Shown here: positions 27,602 through 38,400 of the stretch, in pieces | Layout: the number at the start of each line of letters is the position of its first letter | How positions within the stretch are numbered: position 1 is the stretch's first letter | Source of the DNA: Bacteroidaceae bacterium | Lineage (GTDB): Bacteria; Bacteroidota; Bacteroidia; Bacteroidales; Bacteroidaceae | NCBI GenBank assembly: GCA_017520935.1 | Contig: JAFXEF010000018.1 | Location: 1-64,000, forward strand | DNA length: 64,000 bases | Reading direction: 5' to 3' | The notes under the pieces: generated by a model | Database searches by the model: none | The model's input: only the letters and a program-made list of their open reading frames with translations | What the model was told of the DNA's origin: nothing | Translations under genes and position numbers: made by a program

Positions 27602-28264
27602 ATGAGTTTTTCCGTCTTCCGTGCGACAAGCGAAAATACTGACGATAAAGTTCTTCAAGTTTCCGAAGAGTTGTTCACTCTCCATAGAAAAAGTGTTTGC
27701 GTATATTGTGCTTCGAGTACACAGATTGACGAAAAGTACTTTCGTGCTGCAGAGGAGCTGGGGTCTCTAATTGCGCAAAACGGTTTGCGCCTCATCACAG
27801 GAGCAGGTAAGCTTGGGCTGATGAACACGATACAAGATGCCGCACTTGCTGCAGGTGGAGAGGCCGTAGGTGTAATCCCCACTTTTATGGTAAACGAAGG
27901 CTGGCATCATGAAGGTTTGACTCAATTGATTGAGACCGCCTCGATGCACGAACGCAAACAGACGATGGCCGACCTATCGAATGGCATCATCGCCCTTCCC
28001 GGTGGCTGCGGTACGATGGAGGAGCTGCTCGAAATTATCACCTGGAAGCAACTCGGGCTATACCTCAACCCCATCGTCATACTTAACATCGACGGTTATT
28101 ACGATGCCCTGCTTGCCCAACTGGCCACAGCCGTGGAAGAGAATTTCATGCGCTCTATCCATGCCGACATCTGGAGTGTGGCCACTACGCCCAAAGAGGC
28201 CATAGAGCTACTACTCAATACCCCTAAGTGGGACAAGAACATCCGTAAGTTTGCAGCCATCTGA
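27602..28264 (+). CDS. LOG-family protein (Rossmann-fold nucleotide hydrolase)
   Basis: A 220-residue protein of the LOG/TIGR00730 family, with SVCVYCASSTQIDEKYF, ITGAGKLGLM and the catalytic-site signature LPGGCGTMEELLE. Family members remove the base from nucleoside 5'-monophosphates (cytokinin-activating-type phosphoribohydrolase). The actual substrate in this bacterium is unknown. The first 25 or so residues before the Rossmann fold are polar and less conserved, so the start may lie further in. Confidence 0.88.
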   Translation: MSFSVFRATSENTDDKVLQVSEELFTLHRKSVCVYCASSTQIDEKYFRAAEELGSLIAQNGLRLITGAGKLGLMNTIQDAALAAGGEAVGVIPTFMVNEGWHHEGLTQLIETASMHERKQTMADLSNGIIALPGGCGTMEELLEIITWKQLGLYLNPIVILNIDGYYDALLAQLATAVEENFMRSIHADIWSVATTPKEAIELLLNTPKWDKNIRKFAAI

Positions 28265-28299
28265 GGGCTGCATTACCCCAAAGCGATAGATAGACAGCC

Positions 28300-29001
28300 A
28301 TGCAAGAGGAGGATATACTACAGTGGAATGAACGCATACAAAGCATACCAGCCGAACAGCCTTTGTATGCCAACAACTGCTATGTCACCATCCTGCTTGC
28401 CGGACTATTCATTCTTGTGGTAGCATTGTCAGACAAAGGGAACCTCTTAGGCAACATATTGAACCAGTTCTTCCTTCCACGCAAGAGAACTGACGAAGGA
28501 GTAAAAACCACCAGTAGCCAATACATACAGCTCGGACTATTCGCTAATGCTTTCATAACCACAGCCCTTTTCCTCACTATATATATAATAAGGAGAGGCA
28601 ACCACGCTGCCGTGCACGACTATCGTATCCTATGTCTACTCTTCGTTGCCCTCATAGCCACATTTCTGTTCAAGCAAGGAGTATACAAAGCGGTGAATTG
28701 GGTGTTTTCCGACAAATCACAAATGAACCTTTGGCAACATTGCTATGCCAATTGGGCCATCATCTCCGGTCTCTCAATGTATGTGACTACTATGGTCACG
28801 GTGTTTCTCGATTTGTGTTCAACAACGATGACAATTCTATTGATTGCACATATCACTCTAATCGAAACATGTTTGTTTCTCAAGGCATTTCACATATTTT
28901 TAACAAAAAAACATGGCGGTTTGCAATTATTTATCTACCTTTGCACCCTCGAAATAATGCCCCTGCTCGTAGCAGGCAAAGCATTGAACTATTTTTTATA
29001 A
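28300..29001 (+). CDS. DUF4271-type membrane protein
   Basis: A 233-residue integral membrane protein with about six hydrophobic segments (residues about 28-45, 85-103, 110-127, 145-165, 170-195, 210-232). It is AT-richer and less conserved than its neighbours. In Bacteroidetes such DUF4271 proteins commonly precede hemD, as here (21-base gap), so a link to the haem pathway or the envelope is possible. No catalytic motif is visible and no function is assigned. Confidence 0.75.
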   Translation: MQEEDILQWNERIQSIPAEQPLYANNCYVTILLAGLFILVVALSDKGNLLGNILNQFFLPRKRTDEGVKTTSSQYIQLGLFANAFITTALFLTIYIIRRGNHAAVHDYRILCLLFVALIATFLFKQGVYKAVNWVFSDKSQMNLWQHCYANWAIISGLSMYVTTMVTVFLDLCSTTMTILLIAHITLIETCLFLKAFHIFLTKKHGGLQLFIYLCTLEIMPLLVAGKALNYFL

Positions 29002-29022
29002 AGCAGACAAAAACAATAAGCC

Positions 29023-29769
29023 TTGAAAGTAACTAAGATTCTCGTTTCGCAGCCTAAGCCGGCTTCAGACAAATCGCCCTATTTTGACATTGCGCGAAAG
29101 TATGGTGTAAATATCGATTTTAAGCAGTTTATAAAAATCGAGGGTGTTAGCCCAAAGGAGTTCAGACAGCAGAAGGTTGCCATCCTTGACCATACGGCTA
29201 TCGTATTTACCTCGCGCCACGCTATCGACCATTTCTTCAACTTGTGTGTAGACCTGCGTGTCAGCATACCTGACACCATGAAGTATTTCTGTGTGTCAGA
29301 AACTATTGCTCTTTATATTCAGAAGTACGTGCAATACCGCAAGCGCAAGATTTTCTTTGGCGACAACGGCAAGATGGACGGTCTGCTCCCTATCATGGTA
29401 AAGCATAAGAACGAGAAGTACTTTGTACCCCTCTCTGACGTACACAACGATGACATCTGCGCCATGCTCAACGCACATAATCTGCAACACTCTGAGGCTG
29501 TGATGTATCGTACGGTAAGTCACATCTTTGAGCCAGGAGAACTGGACGGCTACGACATGATGATATTCTTCAGCCCCTCAGGTATCGTGTCGTTGAGAGA
29601 GAACCGGCCAAACTTCGAACAAGGAGACATGAAGATTGCCTGCTTCGGTCCCACCACAGCGGCAGCCATCAAGGAGGCAGGGCTTCGCCTTGACCTTGAG
29701 GCTCCTACAGCCGAAGCTCCCTCAATGACAATGGCATTGGAGCAATACCTTGCCAAGACAAACAAATAA
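29023..29769 (+). CDS. hemD: Uroporphyrinogen-III synthase-like protein
   Basis: A 248-residue HemD-family protein, which would close hydroxymethylbilane to uroporphyrinogen III. The start is an unusual TTG at 29023: the conserved N-terminus KILVSQPKPASDKSPYFDIARKYG begins within a few residues of it and no ATG fits. The two-domain fold is suggested by FTSRHAIDHFF and FFSPSGIVSLRE...CFGPTTAAAIKEAG, the usual second-domain signature. Sequence divergence in this family is high, so catalytic competence is inferred. Followed by a terminator-like hairpin at 29794-29843. Confidence 0.85.
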   Translation: MKVTKILVSQPKPASDKSPYFDIARKYGVNIDFKQFIKIEGVSPKEFRQQKVAILDHTAIVFTSRHAIDHFFNLCVDLRVSIPDTMKYFCVSETIALYIQKYVQYRKRKIFFGDNGKMDGLLPIMVKHKNEKYFVPLSDVHNDDICAMLNAHNLQHSEAVMYRTVSHIFEPGELDGYDMMIFFSPSGIVSLRENRPNFEQGDMKIACFGPTTAAAIKEAGLRLDLEAPTAEAPSMTMALEQYLAKTNK

Positions 29770-29793
29770 TCTACCACTATAGAGCACCTCTAT

Positions 29794-29843
29794 GGGCTGC
29801 CAAGGGTAACTGACTGTTTTCTGACACACTCCCTTAGCAGCCC
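29794..29843 (+). terminator. Hairpin between hemD and rnpA
   Basis: GGGCTGC-c-AAGGG pairs with CCCTT-a-GCAGCCC across a 24-base loop, between the hemD stop and the rnpA start. No clean T-tract, so it may instead be a processing or attenuation structure. Confidence 0.5.
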
Positions 29844-29872
29844 TTCATTCTCTTAATAGCCACACCCACATC

Positions 29873-30265
29873 ATGTCTTCATCGCAAAGAAACACCTTCA
29901 AGAAAAGCGAGCGACTATGTAGCCGTACTCTGACGAACAGTCTTTTCCAGGGAGACAACCACACGGTAGCTTCATACCCCATCAGGGCCATCTTCCTCCC
30001 CGTAGGAAAGGACAAGCAGAAGGGTGTATCCATTCTGATCAGTGTACCCAAGAAGCGTTTTCACGATGCTATAGACCGCAACCGGGTAAAAAGACAGATA
30101 CGCGAAGCTTACCGCAAAAACAAACATGCCCTCATAGAGCAGGTGAACCAAAGCGGGAAGGGGCTGTTAATAGCTTTCGTATATGTATCGGCCGAGATTG
30201 AGCCGACAGAGCACATTGAGAAGCGCATGATACGCCTACTGGACAAAATAAGCGCGGAGCTATGA
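29873..30265 (+). CDS. rnpA: Ribonuclease P protein component
   Basis: A 130-residue RNase P protein subunit, which assists the catalytic RNA in maturing tRNA 5' ends. The family signature is clear: [25 protein letters not shown] (RNR motif). It begins [17 protein letters not shown], typical of the N-terminal RNA-contact region. It overlaps yidD by 4 bases (ATGA) and begins the rnpA-yidD-tatD unit. Confidence 0.95.
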   Translation: MSSSQRNTFKKSERLCSRTLTNSLFQGDNHTVASYPIRAIFLPVGKDKQKGVSILISVPKKRFHDAIDRNRVKRQIREAYRKNKHALIEQVNQSGKGLLIAFVYVSAEIEPTEHIEKRMIRLLDKISAEL

Positions 30266-30483
30266 AGAAGTTGCTGACATTCATCCTCCTGCTCCCGATA
30301 TACTTCTATCGGGCATGTATCTCTCCACTAACTCCACCATCGTGCCGCTACACCCCCACCTGCTCGCAATATGCCATTGAGGCACTGAAAAAGCACGGAC
30401 CCTTCAAGGGAATGTACCTTGCCATACGTAGAATCCTCCGCTGCCACCCTTGGGGCGGCTCGGGCTATGACCCCGTACCATGA
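30262..30483 (+). CDS. yidD: Membrane protein insertion efficiency factor YidD
   Basis: A 73-residue YidD-family protein with the conserved core [19 protein letters not shown] and [18 protein letters not shown], preceded by a hydrophobic amphipathic N-terminus ([20 protein letters not shown]). It helps YidC-dependent insertion of membrane proteins. Overlaps rnpA upstream and tatD downstream by 4 bases each, so it is translationally coupled to both. Confidence 0.95.
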   Translation: MKKLLTFILLLPIYFYRACISPLTPPSCRYTPTCSQYAIEALKKHGPFKGMYLAIRRILRCHPWGGSGYDPVP

Positions 30484-31124
30484 TATACGACATACACACC
30501 CATCACCACCCCGAAGAGGCAGGCACAGCCATCGTGCAGCTCACGCCCAACGACTTCGCCCCTCGTCCTGGCCACTACTACTCCGTAGGGTTACACCCAT
30601 GGGACATCACCGGCAATTGGGAGGTCCAGCTCGGCAAACTGGCCGTAATGGCCCTGCACCCGCAAGTAGTGATGATAGGTGAGACAGGTATTGACAAGAA
30701 AAATGGTTCGGCCTCCATCGCACTCCAGACAGAGGTACTGCACGAACAAGTAAGGCTAAGCGAGTTAGTGCACAAACCCCTCATCATACATTGCGTGAAA
30801 GCCATAGACGAGCTACTGGCCATACGCAAAGAGACGAAGGCTACCCTTCCCTGGGTGCTCCATGGTTTCCGAGGAGGCACGAAACAATATGAACAGCTCA
30901 AGCGGGCAGGTATCTACGTCAGCGTAGGAGAGCACTACAACGAAGAGTTCGTAAAAGAAGTCCCTCTCACAGACATCCTGCTCGAGAGCGACGAATCCTA
31001 CGGCATTGACACTATTTACGAACTAGTAAACAACGATATGGCAATGGACGAGACCGACCTTCGCCAACGCGTATGGCTCAATATCCGCCACATACTCGGT
31101 TGGGAACCCACCCCACCCTTTTGA
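30480..31124 (+). CDS. TatD-family metal-dependent hydrolase
   Basis: A 214-residue amidohydrolase-fold protein. Metal ligands are visible in order: HTH near the N-terminus (IYDIHTHHH), Glu in MIGETGID, His in LIIHCVKA, His in WVLHGFRGG, and Asp in LLESDES. Members act as DNases or in quality control. It is shorter than typical TatD (about 260), missing some loops, a compact form seen in Bacteroidetes. ATGA overlap with yidD. Confidence 0.87.
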   Translation: MIYDIHTHHHPEEAGTAIVQLTPNDFAPRPGHYYSVGLHPWDITGNWEVQLGKLAVMALHPQVVMIGETGIDKKNGSASIALQTEVLHEQVRLSELVHKPLIIHCVKAIDELLAIRKETKATLPWVLHGFRGGTKQYEQLKRAGIYVSVGEHYNEEFVKEVPLTDILLESDESYGIDTIYELVNNDMAMDETDLRQRVWLNIRHILGWEPTPPF

Positions 31125-31141
31125 TATTCTCCGCCATTTCG

Positions 31142-31173
31142 TTTGTGTGTTCGGTCAAAGAGTTGTAACTTTG
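31142..31173 (+). promoter_or_regulatory. tyrS promoter P1
   Basis: TTTG, a 20-base spacer and TAACTTTG: both boxes match the consensus. It gives a leader of about 105 bases before tyrS. Confidence 0.75.
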
Positions 31174-31240
31174 CATTTCAAAAAGCGAAGATAAGTATCA
31201 CTCGTTAGAAATAAAGTAAGCTTTATTCACTCGTTTGCAT

Positions 31241-31248
31241 TATCTTTG
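31241..31248 (+). promoter_or_regulatory. tyrS promoter P2 (-7 box)
   Basis: TATCTTTG, an exact -7 consensus, 37 bases before the tyrS ATG and 67 bases downstream of the P1 -7 box. Its -33 region is weak. Confidence 0.5.
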
Positions 31249-31285
31249 CAGCATTAAAGCATAAAAACATAATACTTATAAACAT

Positions 31286-32578
31286 ATGAATTTTGTAGAA
31301 GAACTCCAATGGCGCGGCATGGTACACACCATGATGCCCGGAACAGAAGAACTGTTGAGTAAAGAGATGGTAACGGCCTACTTGGGTATAGACCCCACGG
31401 CCGATTCACTGCACATCGGCCACCTTTGTGGTGTGATGATGCTGCGTCACCTCCAGCGTTGCGGCCACAAGCCGTTGGCACTCGTAGGTGGTGCCACAGG
31501 TATGATTGGCGACCCTTCGGGCAAGTCACAGGAACGCAACCTCCTCAATGAGGAGACCCTGCGTCACAACCAAGAGTGCATAAAGAAGCAACTGGCCAAG
31601 TTCCTCGACTTCGAGAGCGATGCGCCCAACTGTGCCGAACTGGTCAACAACTACGATTGGATGAAGGACTTCACCTTCCTTGACTTTGCCCGTGAGGTAG
31701 GCAAGCACATCACCGTCAACTACATGATGGCCAAGGACTCCGTGCAGAAGCGCCTCAACGGCGAGGCACGCGATGGTCTCTCCTTCACCGAATTCACCTA
31801 CCAGCTGCTCCAGGGTTATGACTTCCTCTACCTCAACGAGCACAAGAACTGTAAGCTCCAGATGGGTGGTAGCGACCAGTGGGGAAACATCACTACCGGC
31901 GCTGAGCTCATCCGTCGCACCAGTGGTAACGAAGTATATGCCCTCACCTGTCCGCTCATCACCAAAGCCGACGGTGGCAAGTTCGGCAAGACCGAATCAG
32001 GCAACGTATGGCTCGACCCACGCTACACCTCCCCCTACAAGTTCTACCAGTTCTGGCTCAACGTAAGCGACGACGATGCCGCCAAGTACATTAAAATCTT
32101 CACCGCCATCGGCCGCGAAGAGATTGAGGCTCTCATTGCAGAGCACACCGAGGCTCCCCACCTGCGTATCCTACAGAAGCGTCTCGCCAAGGAGGTCACC
32201 ATCATGGTACATTCAGAGGCAGATTATGAGGCTGCGGTGGAGGCATCAGGCATCCTCTTCGGCAACAACACCCACGATGCACTCGTGAAGCTCGACGAAG
32301 ACACCCTGCTCGCCGTGTTCGAGGGCGTACCCCAGTTCAAGGTATCGCGTGCCAAGATTGAGGCAGGCATCAAGGCCGTAGACCTCTTTGCCGAGGAGTC
32401 GGCCGTGTTCCCCTCCAAGGGCGAGATGCGCAAGATGGCTCAGGGCGGTGGCGTATCGCTCAACAAGGAGAAACTTGCCGCTTTCGATCAGGAAATCACC
32501 ACCAAGGATCTGCTCAACGACAAGTACCTGCTCGTGCAACGCGGCAAGAAGAACTATTTCCTGCTGATAGCCGAATAA
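31286..32578 (+). CDS. tyrS: Tyrosyl-tRNA synthetase
   Basis: A 430-residue class I aminoacyl-tRNA synthetase charging tRNA-Tyr. HIGH motif in [12 protein letters not shown], tyrosine-binding region [12 protein letters not shown] and [15 protein letters not shown] variant KFGKT in [13 protein letters not shown], and a C-terminal S4-like RNA-binding segment ([13 protein letters not shown]...[12 protein letters not shown]). Two promoters precede it and a strong hairpin follows at 32601-32628. Confidence 0.97.
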   Translation: MNFVEELQWRGMVHTMMPGTEELLSKEMVTAYLGIDPTADSLHIGHLCGVMMLRHLQRCGHKPLALVGGATGMIGDPSGKSQERNLLNEETLRHNQECIKKQLAKFLDFESDAPNCAELVNNYDWMKDFTFLDFAREVGKHITVNYMMAKDSVQKRLNGEARDGLSFTEFTYQLLQGYDFLYLNEHKNCKLQMGGSDQWGNITTGAELIRRTSGNEVYALTCPLITKADGGKFGKTESGNVWLDPRYTSPYKFYQFWLNVSDDDAAKYIKIFTAIGREEIEALIAEHTEAPHLRILQKRLAKEVTIMVHSEADYEAAVEASGILFGNNTHDALVKLDEDTLLAVFEGVPQFKVSRAKIEAGIKAVDLFAEESAVFPSKGEMRKMAQGGGVSLNKEKLAAFDQEITTKDLLNDKYLLVQRGKKNYFLLIAE

Positions 32579-32600
32579 CTACAACAAGCAATAACCACAG

Positions 32601-32628
32601 AAGGGATGGCACAATAATGCCATCCCTT
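32601..32628 (+). terminator. tyrS terminator hairpin
   Basis: A perfect 11-bp stem (AAGGGATGGCA / TGCCATCCCTT) with a 6-base loop, 22 bases after the tyrS stop, flanked by TTG-rich sequence. Confidence 0.65.
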
Positions 32629-32698
32629 GTTGAATAATACGTTGACAAGGATACATATAGATGCTCCTTGTTACTACTCTGAGAGATAAGAGAACGCA

Positions 32699-33880
32699 AT
32701 GATTGACCCACAGACGGCAGCTTTTATCCGCGAGCACAGTCATGATAATGTACACGCCCTTTCCTTGCAGGCTGCTCGCTATCCGCAAGTAGATATGCGG
32801 GTGGCAGCCACGCAGATTGAGGGACGACGGATAGCGACCACAAAGTTGCCAGCCTGGGCAGCTGTTGACGGGGTGATATACCCTGTCAGACTATCCATGG
32901 AGCAGTGCTCCTCAGAGGTTACGGCCCGGTATAAAGCTTCGCTTGTACAGGGACACAAGATAGCTGATCTTACGGGTGGCTTTGGCATCGACTGCAGTTA
33001 TCTGTCCGACCGGTTCGAGAGAACCACCTACATAGAACGCAATGAGGAGCTATGCCGTATTGCCCGACACAACTTCACACTGATGGGACTTGATATCCGT
33101 GTCATCAACGGGAATAGCACAGAAATACTTCCTTCTCTACCTCATCAAGATTGGATATTCATTGACCCTGCCCGACGCGACGGAGCAGGCAAGAAGGTGG
33201 TGGCTCTGAGTGACTGCGAGCCCGACGTATGCCAGCTTGAAGAGCTTCTTCTGGAGAAAGCCACACAGGTGATGATCAAGTGCTCCCCCATGCTCGATAT
33301 CACGCTGGCCATGCACCAACTGCGTTCAGTGAGTGAGGTACACGTCGTGTCGGTCAGCGGTGAATGCAAGGAGTTGCTTCTCATCCTCAGCAGCGACACC
33401 CACAAGCCGCGCATCACTACTGTCAATTTTCAGGGAAAGCATGTACAAACCTTTGCCTACATGCCCGAAGAGGAGCAGGAGGCCTCTTGCTCATACACCG
33501 CCACCTTAGAACGTTACCTATATGAGCCCAATAGCTCAATGATGAAGGCGGGATGCTTCCGTCTACCTGCTTTGCGCTACGGATTCCATAAGCTGCACCG
33601 CAATACCCATCTCTACACATCCGACTCGTTGGTTCCCGATTTTCCAGGTCGCGTGTTTGAGGTGAAAAACATCGATGGATTCGGCAAAAATGAACTCAAG
33701 CGACTCTCCTCGAAACTTAAAAAAGCCAATATTGCTGTACGCAATTTCCCCGAGCGCGCGGATACTCTGCGCAAGCGTCTGAAGATGGCTGACGGTGGCG
33801 ACATATACCTCTTTGCCACCACACTGGCCAACGAGAAACGAGTAATTGTACAGTGTGAGAAGGTGGCATTCGTCCCATAA
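32699..33880 (+). CDS. Class I SAM-dependent methyltransferase, THUMP-like C-terminus
   Basis: A 393-residue protein. The SAM-binding Rossmann core (about 80-230) has IADLTGGFGIDCSYLS (motif I), TYIERNEEL and the motif IV-like WIFIDPARRDGAGKKVVALSD. The C-terminal part (about 240-393) resembles the THUMP-like domain found in bacterial homologues, with RYGFHKLHRNTHLYTSD and GRVFEV. The substrate is not known; the DPARR motif and THUMP-like domain suggest RNA. It ends 100 bases before the GNAT gene. Confidence 0.82.
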   Translation: MIDPQTAAFIREHSHDNVHALSLQAARYPQVDMRVAATQIEGRRIATTKLPAWAAVDGVIYPVRLSMEQCSSEVTARYKASLVQGHKIADLTGGFGIDCSYLSDRFERTTYIERNEELCRIARHNFTLMGLDIRVINGNSTEILPSLPHQDWIFIDPARRDGAGKKVVALSDCEPDVCQLEELLLEKATQVMIKCSPMLDITLAMHQLRSVSEVHVVSVSGECKELLLILSSDTHKPRITTVNFQGKHVQTFAYMPEEEQEASCSYTATLERYLYEPNSSMMKAGCFRLPALRYGFHKLHRNTHLYTSDSLVPDFPGRVFEVKNIDGFGKNELKRLSSKLKKANIAVRNFPERADTLRKRLKMADGGDIYLFATTLANEKRVIVQCEKVAFVP

Positions 33881-33911
33881 TAGGATATTTTCACACATTT
33901 CGTTCCCATCT

Positions 33912-33944
33912 TGTGCATTAAATTGTAAAAAAGTGTTATCTTTA
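33912..33944 (+). promoter_or_regulatory. Possible promoter of GNAT gene
   Basis: TGTG, a 21-base spacer and TATCTTTA (7 of 8 to TAnnTTTG), 36 bases before the ATG at 33981. Confidence 0.4.
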
Positions 33945-33980
33945 CCCCGCTCATATAAAATGCGTGAGTCAAGAGAAGCT

Positions 33981-35114
33981 ATGTCAATATCAGTGATACC
34001 CGTTACCACAAAGAGAGAGATGAAGCAGTTCATCTGCTTCAATTACGAGTTATATAAAGATTCGCCCTATGCCGTACCCGAGTTGTTCAACGATGTGCGC
34101 GACACCCTCGATCCGGAGAAGAATGCAGCTTTCGAATTCTGTGAGGCACAGCCCTTCATCGCCCTGCGCAAAGGTGAGGTGGTAGGACGCATCGTGGCCA
34201 TCATCAACCACAAGGCCAATGCGGCATGGAGCAAGAAAGCCGTACGCTTCGGCTGGGTCGACTTCATCGACGATGCCGAGGTAGCCGATGCCCTTTTCGC
34301 CACCGTAGAGCAATGGGGGCGCAAGCGCGGCATGACCGAGATACATGGTCCGTTGGGCTTCACCGACTTTGACCCCGAGGGTATGCTCGTCGAGGGCTTC
34401 GACCGCATAGGCACCATGGCCACCATCTACAACTATCCCTACTACCCCGTCCACATGGAGCGTATGGGCTACACAAAGGATGTAGATTGGGTTGAGTACC
34501 TGCTCACCGCCCCCGAGGCATTGCCCGAGAAGCACGCCCGCATCACCCGTATCGTAAAGGAAAAGTTTGGACTCCACGTAGTCAAGTACACCTCACACTC
34601 CAAGCTGGCCCGCGAACGCGGTACAGCCATCTTCGAACTGCTCAACGAGGCCTACGCCCACCTCTATGGCTACTCGGCGCTGTCTTCCAAGCAGATTCAG
34701 CAATACATAGACATGTATCTCCCCCTGCTCGATCTCCGTTTGGTACCCCTCATCGTAGACAAGGACGACCATCTCATCGGCTTCGGCATCCTGCTCCCCT
34801 CATTGGCTCAAGCCTTCCAGAAGGCACGCGGATACATGCTTCCCTTCGGCTGGTGGCATCTCATCAAGGCTCTCAAGTGGAACCGCACACAGACCACCGA
34901 GATGTTGCTCGTAGCCGTCAAGCCCGAATATCAGGGCAAGGGTGCCGTGGCTCTCATCTTCGATGATATCATCCCCGTGCATCGTCAGCTGGGCTACAAG
35001 TGGTCGGAGAGCAATCCCGAATTAGAGAGCAACACCAAGGTACAGGCTCAGTGGGATTACTTCGAGCGTGAGAACCACAAACGCCGTCGCGCCTACGTGA
35101 AGCAGTTAGGTTAG
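33981..35114 (+). CDS. GNAT-superfamily acetyltransferase-like protein
   Basis: A 377-residue protein from the ATG at 33981; the longer frame to 33846 overlaps the previous gene and lies upstream of the likely promoter. It begins with a GNAT-like region (PEKNAAFEFCEAQPFIALRKGEVVGRIVAIIN, then WGRKRGMTEIHGPLGFTDFDPEGMLVEGF). A second acyltransferase-like half follows, with ETTEMLLVAVKPEYQGKGAVALIF, which includes the Q-x-x-G-x-G/A-type CoA loop. The double-domain organisation is a type common in Bacteroidetes, without an assigned substrate. Confidence 0.78.
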   Translation: MSISVIPVTTKREMKQFICFNYELYKDSPYAVPELFNDVRDTLDPEKNAAFEFCEAQPFIALRKGEVVGRIVAIINHKANAAWSKKAVRFGWVDFIDDAEVADALFATVEQWGRKRGMTEIHGPLGFTDFDPEGMLVEGFDRIGTMATIYNYPYYPVHMERMGYTKDVDWVEYLLTAPEALPEKHARITRIVKEKFGLHVVKYTSHSKLARERGTAIFELLNEAYAHLYGYSALSSKQIQQYIDMYLPLLDLRLVPLIVDKDDHLIGFGILLPSLAQAFQKARGYMLPFGWWHLIKALKWNRTQTTEMLLVAVKPEYQGKGAVALIFDDIIPVHRQLGYKWSESNPELESNTKVQAQWDYFERENHKRRRAYVKQLG

Positions 35115-35206
35115 GATGAATACCGAGGAGAAGAGAATGCACTCCCCCTCTTCCACCACCGCCAATACTGCTTGGCAGTTGGCACTATGCCCAGTTGTCG
35201 CTGTTC

Positions 35207-35389
35207 TTATTCCCAAAGATCGCCCCAGCCACCGCGACGCTCGTTGGACAGCGATTTCTCGGGATTGTAACCGCCCTCGCCGTCATCGCCACCTGAATTG
35301 CCGTTATAAATCCTTACCGAACCTGCAATCATGTTAGCCAGTTCGATGTTTACAGTCTCTATTGCGGGTGTTATATATTGTTTTTTCAT
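35207..35389 (-). CDS. Small peptide, RRGxWGxLW family, copy 3
   Basis: A 60-residue protein, MKKQYITPAIETVNIELANMIAGS..., with a Gly/Asp-rich middle (NGNSGGDDGEGGYNPEKS) and the tail NERRGGWGDLWE. It starts 29 bases after the stop of the giant GH89 protein, on the same strand, exactly as copy 1 follows its sorted protein. The K-x-x-Y-x-x-P start, the M-I-A-G-S patch and the tail match copies 1 and 2, while the middle differs in length and composition. There is no Cys, signal peptide or membrane helix. The A-G-S following a hydrophobic patch might be a processing site; that is speculation. Function unknown. Confidence 0.75.
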   Translation of the reverse strand: MKKQYITPAIETVNIELANMIAGSVRIYNGNSGGDDGEGGYNPEKSLSNERRGGWGDLWE

Positions 35390-35418
35390 TGTCGTACCTT
35401 ATTATTATTGAGCATAAT

Positions 35419-38400
35419 TTATTTAACAATCACTTTCTTGTTGCCAATGATATTGATTCCCTTTTGGGGAACTGAGAGGCGTTGCCCTGCCAAGTTGTAG
35501 ATGTACTGTCCGGTAGGCTGAGACTCTACATTGACTATGCCAGTTTCTCCCTGTTCGAAACGTATACGAAAGGAGCGCGCCTCGGCCTGTCCCTCAGGAG
35601 TAGTCCATTCCATCCAACACTTGTTGGCTCCGATAGTACCGCTCTCCTGCATGCGATAGAATCCTAGGCCCGGGTCTTCATTCATCAGGATGAACTTCTT
35701 CACATCGGTGCCTTGTACCAACTCTTGCTTCGTGAAGTTGCCACGGAGCAATGAGCCAGGCAGAGATGATATTGGCCATCTGTCGGACATGGTGATTCTA
35801 AGGGTGTAGTCACCAGGCTCTGCCTTTACTATTACAGGAGTGCCAGCATTCAATGTATTGCCGCTTCCGGCAATGGACTGCATGATGCAGATGTATGCAC
35901 CTTCTCCTTCCTCCATTACGTTGGTGCTGGCGAAGTCGTAAGCAGTCATGCCCTCGGGTAGCATTACATTGAAAGGAAGACAGAGGGTAGCCATGCCGGC
36001 TTCGGAAATGGTGAGGGGGTAGGAGTTGACCTCGCTAAGGGTAAAGGTGGCAAGGTTCTCCTTGTCGGAATTGTCATTACCAAACACCAGCTTGTCGTAG
36101 TCATTCACATAGTTGATACCACTACCTGTGCTACGTATTTTGAATATCTTGCTGAGTTCTGCCGTCTCCTCAAAGATATAAGCTCCTGCCTCTGCTGCAT
36201 TGTCGGAAAACATCAGGTGGTTCCAATAACTAAGATTAGGTTGCTTCAAGTACTTGCCCTGTGCGGAGATTGAATAACCAGCGCCCTTAGGTACAATGGT
36301 AAACATCTTGTCGGCAAGGGCATCGGCAGAGTAAGTGCCTTCTGCTATCAACTTATAACCCACATTGTTGCTGTTGTCCTTGTCTTCATTGTATCTTACA
36401 AAGACAGGAGCGTCCTTGTCACCGTCCTTGTAGTTGATATTGTAGACTCCGTTGTATGCAGGATTGATGACCACGGCAAACTCCAACATCGTACCGTCAT
36501 TCAAGTCGATGGTAGCTATATAGACACCATCGGCAATATCGCTCCTGACAGGAATCTGACTCAGGTCGGTGCCTCTGTTGTCCTTGAGGTCAATGAAGTC
36601 ACCATATACGTGTAGTTGGCCGAGCGAAATGAAATACGGTGACACGTCGATTGTTTCGCCTGGCTCGGCAACGACGGTTATCATCGGGGTCAGGTCGTTG
36701 GTCAGGTGGCGGTATGCATAGTATGTACTATCGCCTATCTGCAGGGGAACAATGTACTTGTCAAGTATCTCCTTGGCCTTCTCCACGGTATTGCCCTCGG
36801 GTTCACGGGTATAGGCATATCCGGGCTCTCCCTCGGTAAGGCGGGTGGTGCTCACTGTTGTCTGCCCTACCTCATGTGTCATGCCATGTGCCCAGTTCCA
36901 TTCGAAGAACTGATATTCACCTGCTTTACATTCATGGTCGAAGAAGTACTTCCATCGGGGATAATACAAGTCTTTTATGAGTCCTTGCCAAGAACGGTAG
37001 GAGTAATCGTTCAGGTTCGTACCGGGACTTGACCATGTCGACACGATGGTACGGGCATTGTTGAACTCGTACCAGTCGGCGGTTGCCGTGGTCGCCCCCT
37101 CCACCTCTGCCGCAGCATCGCGTGCCTCCTGTGTCCACTTGCCGAGGCGGAAGTTGAGGTTCGTACCCTTGAAGGCATCCACATCCAGAAGAAGATTTAA
37201 GAAACCTTCTCGGCGAGTCAGATAGAATTGCCACGCTGGGTTAACCATACCTTCCTTTTGTTTCTCCTTGATTCCAAGAAGCAGGTCATAGGCATAGTCT
37301 GCCATCACTGCACCGATGAATTCAACGAGGTCGTAGTTGTAGTTGCTCTCGTAGACAGAGCCCTCCGCCAAACCGAGAGCCTCATGCTGGCTGAGCAGTT
37401 TGTATGTCGCGTCAATGAGCATCTGACGGCGTGCCTTGGTGTAGGTGCCACCGGCATGGTTGAGTGTCTTGCCCCATGCACTGGCAGGGTTAGCATCAAG
37501 GTTAGGCCGTGCCGCCCAAACATCCTCTACAGGTCCCTGGATTCCATCGGCACCATAGTTGAGCGGGCCTTGGCGGAGCAGGCTCCATGCCTCCTTCACC
37601 ACGGCATTGTCCTGGCCATAGCGGGCGATAGCGTAGTTGTCTACCCATGCCGCCACATCGGGCTTCACGCCATTCATCCAGGGGAGTTGGAAGATAAGGT
37701 CATAGGTCACGGGAGTCTGTTCGATGGCCTCGGGAGCAGCGCCTATACCCTTGATGCTTGCATACTTTTCTTTGAACTTGAAGTAGTTGTCAGTCACGTT
37801 CTGCAAGCGTCCCATCAGTCCTGAGCGACCACCGAAGTTGGGGATGGCGCAGAACACGGCATCCTGAGGAGCATAGCCGTTGTAATTGTCAAATGCGGGA
37901 CTGCCATCTGAGAAGAGGTCGAGCACGATGAGGCGTCCTGCGGGAACAGCGGTGAGCGAATACTTCTGTGTATTACTCCACTGCCACTGCTGGATGACCC
38001 ATTGCGAACCGGGCTTGGCTGCTTCCATGGCAGCATAAAGGGCTTCATAGTCCTCCATGGTACCGGCACCGCCACCCTCGTGGAAGGGATCCATCGAGTA
38101 GTACTGGCTCTCGCCCATAACAGCATGTAGGCACTCATAGTAGTCGGCTGCAATCTCGGCATAGTCGGCATTGCTTACACTGAGCAGGAGCGGACGCACG
38201 AAGTCGCCGGCCCAGTTGCCCCCATTGCTACGGGTAGCATAGCCTGACTTTTCAGCAAAGTTGGTGGGCACCATACCCGACCAACCAGGTAATACGGGTT
38301 GCATGCCGAGGGCACGCTGCGCGGCTGTAATCTTTCCTGCAAGCTCCTTCTGGCGCACATACCAGGCATCGTTCTGCACGCCACCGGCACCGGCCCAGGT

